From assembly GCA_023416135.1 (NCBI GenBank), contig JAEZIF010000078.1:1-12119 (forward strand): DNA of 12,119 nt, given 5' to 3'. Position numbers and translations under genes: made by a program. Each line of letters begins with the position of its first letter. The first letter of the stretch is position 1. This document shows positions 8,435 through 12,119 of this stretch, one piece after another. The stretch comes from Pseudomonadota bacterium (lineage in GTDB: Bacteria; Pseudomonadota; Alphaproteobacteria; Reyranellales; Reyranellaceae). The notes below the pieces were generated by a model that saw only the letters and a list, made by a program, of their open reading frames with translations, was not told the origin of the DNA and searched no databases.

Positions 8435-9019
8435 ATGAGACCAAACAATCGTCAGCGGTCGCGCGGCGGTCGCAATGGTGGCGGCGGTGGTGGCGGCCAT
8501 CATCACAAGCAGCATCACAACCCCAACCGCCCGCCCAATCGAAACCAGATCTTTGACTCAAGCGGGCCCGACGTCCGTGTGCGCGGCAACGCCCATCAGG
8601 TCTTCGACAAGTACCAGGCGCTGGCGCGTGAGGCGGCGGCCTCGGGCGACCGCATCATGGCCGAGGCCTACTGGCAGTACGCCGACCACTACTTCCGCAT
8701 GATTCAGGCGTCCGGTGGCTTCGCCCAGCGCAACAACCAGGGTTGGGGCGAGGGCGGCGAAGAGGGCCAGGCTCCCCAGCAGCAGGGGCAGCCGCAGCAA
8801 GGCGGCGGCCAGCCGAATCAGCCCAATGGCAATGGACACGGCGGCCAGGGCGAGCGCGACGAACGGCGAGGCGGCGGCCGCGACGACCAGGGCGACGAGC
8901 CCGGTCTTGGCGGCGTGGCGTTCCTGCAGAACGGCCGCAACGCGCCGGGGAACGATCCCTCGGCCGACGAGCAGCCCGAAGTGCCGGAGTTTACGCCGGC
9001 TCCCGGCCGCCGCGGCTGA
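8435..9019 (+). CDS. DUF4167 domain protein, Gly/His/Gln-rich
   Basis: The 194-residue product belongs to DUF4167, a family I know from alphaproteobacteria and whose function I do not know. The N-terminus is basic and low in complexity (R-P-N-N-R-Q-R-S-R-G-G-R-N, a glycine run, then His-rich), resembling RGG-type RNA-binding tails. The core at about residues 40-92 carries the family pattern: S-G-P-D-V-R-V-R-G-N-A-H-Q, Y-Q-A-L-A-R-E-A, S-G-D-R-I-M-A-E-A-Y, Y-A-D-H-Y-F-R-M-I. The rest is a Gln/Gly/Glu/Arg-rich, probably disordered tail. There is no signal peptide or membrane segment. The ATG at 8435 matches family starts (M-R-P-x-N), although the only AGG lies just two bases before it. A gene of this family between prmC and clpB is usual in alphaproteobacteria. 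RNA or ribosome binding is an inference from composition and context only. Confidence 0.85.
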   Translation: MRPNNRQRSRGGRNGGGGGGGHHHKQHHNPNRPPNRNQIFDSSGPDVRVRGNAHQVFDKYQALAREAAASGDRIMAEAYWQYADHYFRMIQASGGFAQRNNQGWGEGGEEGQAPQQQGQPQQGGGQPNQPNGNGHGGQGERDERRGGGRDDQGDEPGLGGVAFLQNGRNAPGNDPSADEQPEVPEFTPAPGRRG

Positions 9020-9062
9020 CTGACCTGATCTCTCTCGTTCTACCAGCTTCTCTGCTCGCATG

Positions 9063-9088
9063 CTCCTTTCCCCGTTAGGGGGAGAGGG
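9063..9088. terminator. Palindromic hairpin between convergent genes
   Basis: CCTTTCCCC (9065-9073) pairs with GGGGAGAGG (9079-9087) as a 9-bp stem with one T-G pair and a short loop. It sits in the 99-base gap between the DUF4167 gene and the convergent DUF4337 gene, where a bidirectional terminator would be expected. Neither side has a strong T-tract. C-rich/G-rich palindromes of this look are common between genes in alphaproteobacteria, so it may instead be a copy of a dispersed repeat. Confidence 0.45.
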
Positions 9089-9118
9089 ACGCCGGGTCGT
9101 GGATGTCGTGTCGTGCGG

Positions 9119-9682
9119 TCAGGGCAGGTGAACCAGGGTCGGCGCGGCGAACGCCAGGACCGTGAAGCCGAGGCCGACGACGCCCAGTCCGCCGGAAATG
9201 GCGATCAGCCAGGCGACCGACGTCAGGGCTGCGGCGCCTGCCAGCACGATCGCCAACTGGAAGGCCGCCGAGGCGTATTCGAACATGTGATAGGCGGCCA
9301 GCGACTTTTCGCGATGCTGCTCCTTGACCTTGGCGCGCGCCATGAGCTCCTTGCGGCCCTCTCCGGTCTCCGGTTCCGTTTCGTAGCGCTGCGCCGTCTG
9401 CCGCCAGCGCTCGGTCTGCGCCTTCATTGCCGCCGGCATGCCCTGCGGGCTGTCCTTGAAGGTCGCTTCGGCCTCCTCGGCCGCCGTGCGCATGGTCGTC
9501 TGCCGGATCGTCTTGGCCTGGAAGAAGGTCCAGAGGTTGGAGGCGTCGATATGGCTCGACAGCGCATTGGTCTGCGAGCTCTTGCCGCCCATTTCGGAGA
9601 TCGCCAGCAGGGCGGCCAGGACCGCCACCAGCAGGGCGATCTTCTTGTTCGAGCCGTCGACATGGCCATGGCCACCAGACAT
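9119..9682 (-). CDS. DUF4337 family membrane protein
   Basis: The 187-residue product matches the DUF4337 family pattern: a hydrophobic segment near the N-terminus (about 13-29, I-A-L-L-V-A-V-L-A-A-L-L-A-I), then G-G-K-S-S-Q-T-N-A-L and S-N-L-W-T-F-F-Q-A-K-T-I-R-Q-T, a charged helical middle (about 65-135), and two more membrane segments (about 138-160 and 163-185). The family's function is not known to me. The ATG (9680-9682 on the complement) follows a good Shine-Dalgarno, GGGAGA at 9688-9693. It is the only minus-strand gene here, divergent from clpB and convergent with the DUF4167 gene, so it is probably transcribed alone from the 9683-9885 region. Confidence 0.85.
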   Translation of the reverse strand: MSGGHGHVDGSNKKIALLVAVLAALLAISEMGGKSSQTNALSSHIDASNLWTFFQAKTIRQTTMRTAAEEAEATFKDSPQGMPAAMKAQTERWRQTAQRYETEPETGEGRKELMARAKVKEQHREKSLAAYHMFEYASAAFQLAIVLAGAAALTSVAWLIAISGGLGVVGLGFTVLAFAAPTLVHLP

Positions 9683-9729
9683 GAAATTCTCCCGTTTCCT
9701 TGATCCATGTCCTGTCGGCGGACGTTATG

Positions 9730-9752
9730 GACGTGCTTTAGCCCGGCACGTC
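9730..9752. promoter_or_regulatory. Operator-like inverted repeat in the divergent clpB/DUF4337 region
   Basis: GACGTGC (9730-9736) and GCACGTC (9746-9752) form a perfect 7-bp inverted repeat with a 9-base spacer; half-site centres are 16 bases apart. A further GGACGT copy lies at 9720-9725, direct to the GGACGT at 9729-9734. The site lies 48 bases upstream of the DUF4337 start on the minus strand. A dimeric regulator could bind here, but no specific one can be named, and a hairpin or chance are alternatives. Confidence 0.3.
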
Positions 9753-9780
9753 GATCGAGAAAAGCGCCCCCCGAACCGGT

Positions 9781-9808
9781 CTTGCAAGGTCCCGATCCCT
9801 TCCCATAT
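9781..9808 (+). promoter_or_regulatory. Sigma-32 (RpoH) type heat-shock promoter for clpB
   Basis: CTTGCA (9781-9786) and TCCCATAT (9801-9808) are separated by 14 bases. The E. coli RpoH consensus is CTTGAA, 13-17 bases, CCCCATNT, so the -35 matches at five of six and the -10 at six of the seven specified positions. The predicted transcript would start at about 9815 and leave a leader of about 70 bases before the clpB ATG. clpB belongs to the RpoH regulon in many proteobacteria, which makes the assignment likely. Confidence 0.75.
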
Positions 9809-9840
9809 CGGCTGCAGGATGCCTCTTTAGGGGGTCCGCT

Positions 9841-9876
9841 CTTTCGCCCGCCGAGTAACGGGGGCGCGAATGAAAG
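9841..9876 (+). promoter_or_regulatory. Possible hairpin covering the clpB ribosome binding site
   Basis: CTTTC (9841-9845) is complementary to GAAAG (9872-9876), which is part of the clpB Shine-Dalgarno AAAGGG (9873-9878). Inside it, GCCC (9846-9849) pairs with GGGC (9862-9865), leaving a 6-base bulge on the right. Such a structure could hide the ribosome binding site until it melts, as in heat-shock RNA thermometers. It does not match a ROSE or fourU element that I can recognise, so this is only a candidate. Confidence 0.3.
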
Positions 9877-9885
9877 GGTCGTGAA

Positions 9886-12119
<2,234 letters not shown>

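Noticed and set aside
8247..8435. A 62-codon frame between prmC and DUF4167
   Set aside because: TTG start with no correctly spaced ribosome binding site, codon use unlike the neighbours, no recognisable family; the hairpins suggest a non-coding leader instead.

Overview
This window looks like a chromosomal housekeeping segment from a high-GC alphaproteobacterium. The protein sequences fit a Rhodospirillales-type lineage (perhaps Reyranella-like; a guess from overall character, not from a search). Reasons: strongly GC-biased third codon positions, a GAF-containing PtsP next to lysC, and the alphaproteobacterial neighbourhood lysC-ptsP ... prfA-prmC-DUF4167-clpB. The rodZ-ispG-hisS order is also found in E. 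coli.

Layout. 1-215: 3' end of lysC (aspartokinase). 446-2710: ptsP, the first enzyme of the nitrogen-related PTS, possibly preceded by a 40-codon upstream ORF that ends 2 nt before its start. 2780-3796: a RodZ-like membrane protein with a shortened C-terminal domain. 3815-3857: a tandem 13-bp repeat plus a strong hairpin just before ispG. 3872-5008: ispG (MEP isoprenoid pathway). 5055-6296: hisS. 6306-7370: prfA (RF1). 7367-8242: prmC, which methylates RF1 and overlaps prfA; its N-terminal domain lies upstream of the first ATG, so a CTG start is inferred. 8243-8434: a hairpin-rich leader. 8435-9019: DUF4167 protein. 9119-9682 (minus strand): DUF4337 membrane protein, convergent with DUF4167. 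9683-9885: divergent control region with a good sigma-32-type promoter facing clpB. 9886-12119: clpB, interrupted by an in-frame TAA and running off the window.

Functionally the plus-strand block couples amino-acid and nitrogen metabolism (lysC, ptsP), cell shape (rodZ), isoprenoids (ispG) and translation (hisS, prfA, prmC), then heat-shock protein disaggregation (clpB). PrmC and RF1 are enzyme and substrate, and their overlapping genes fit coupled synthesis.

No CRISPR array, transposase, phage gene, tRNA or rRNA was seen. I found no convincing new multigene system. The observations most worth checking are the clpB stop codon exactly at the second pore-loop tyrosine with an unusual continuation, the duplicated-arm hairpin in front of ispG, the structured leader before DUF4167, and a possible hairpin masking the clpB ribosome binding site.
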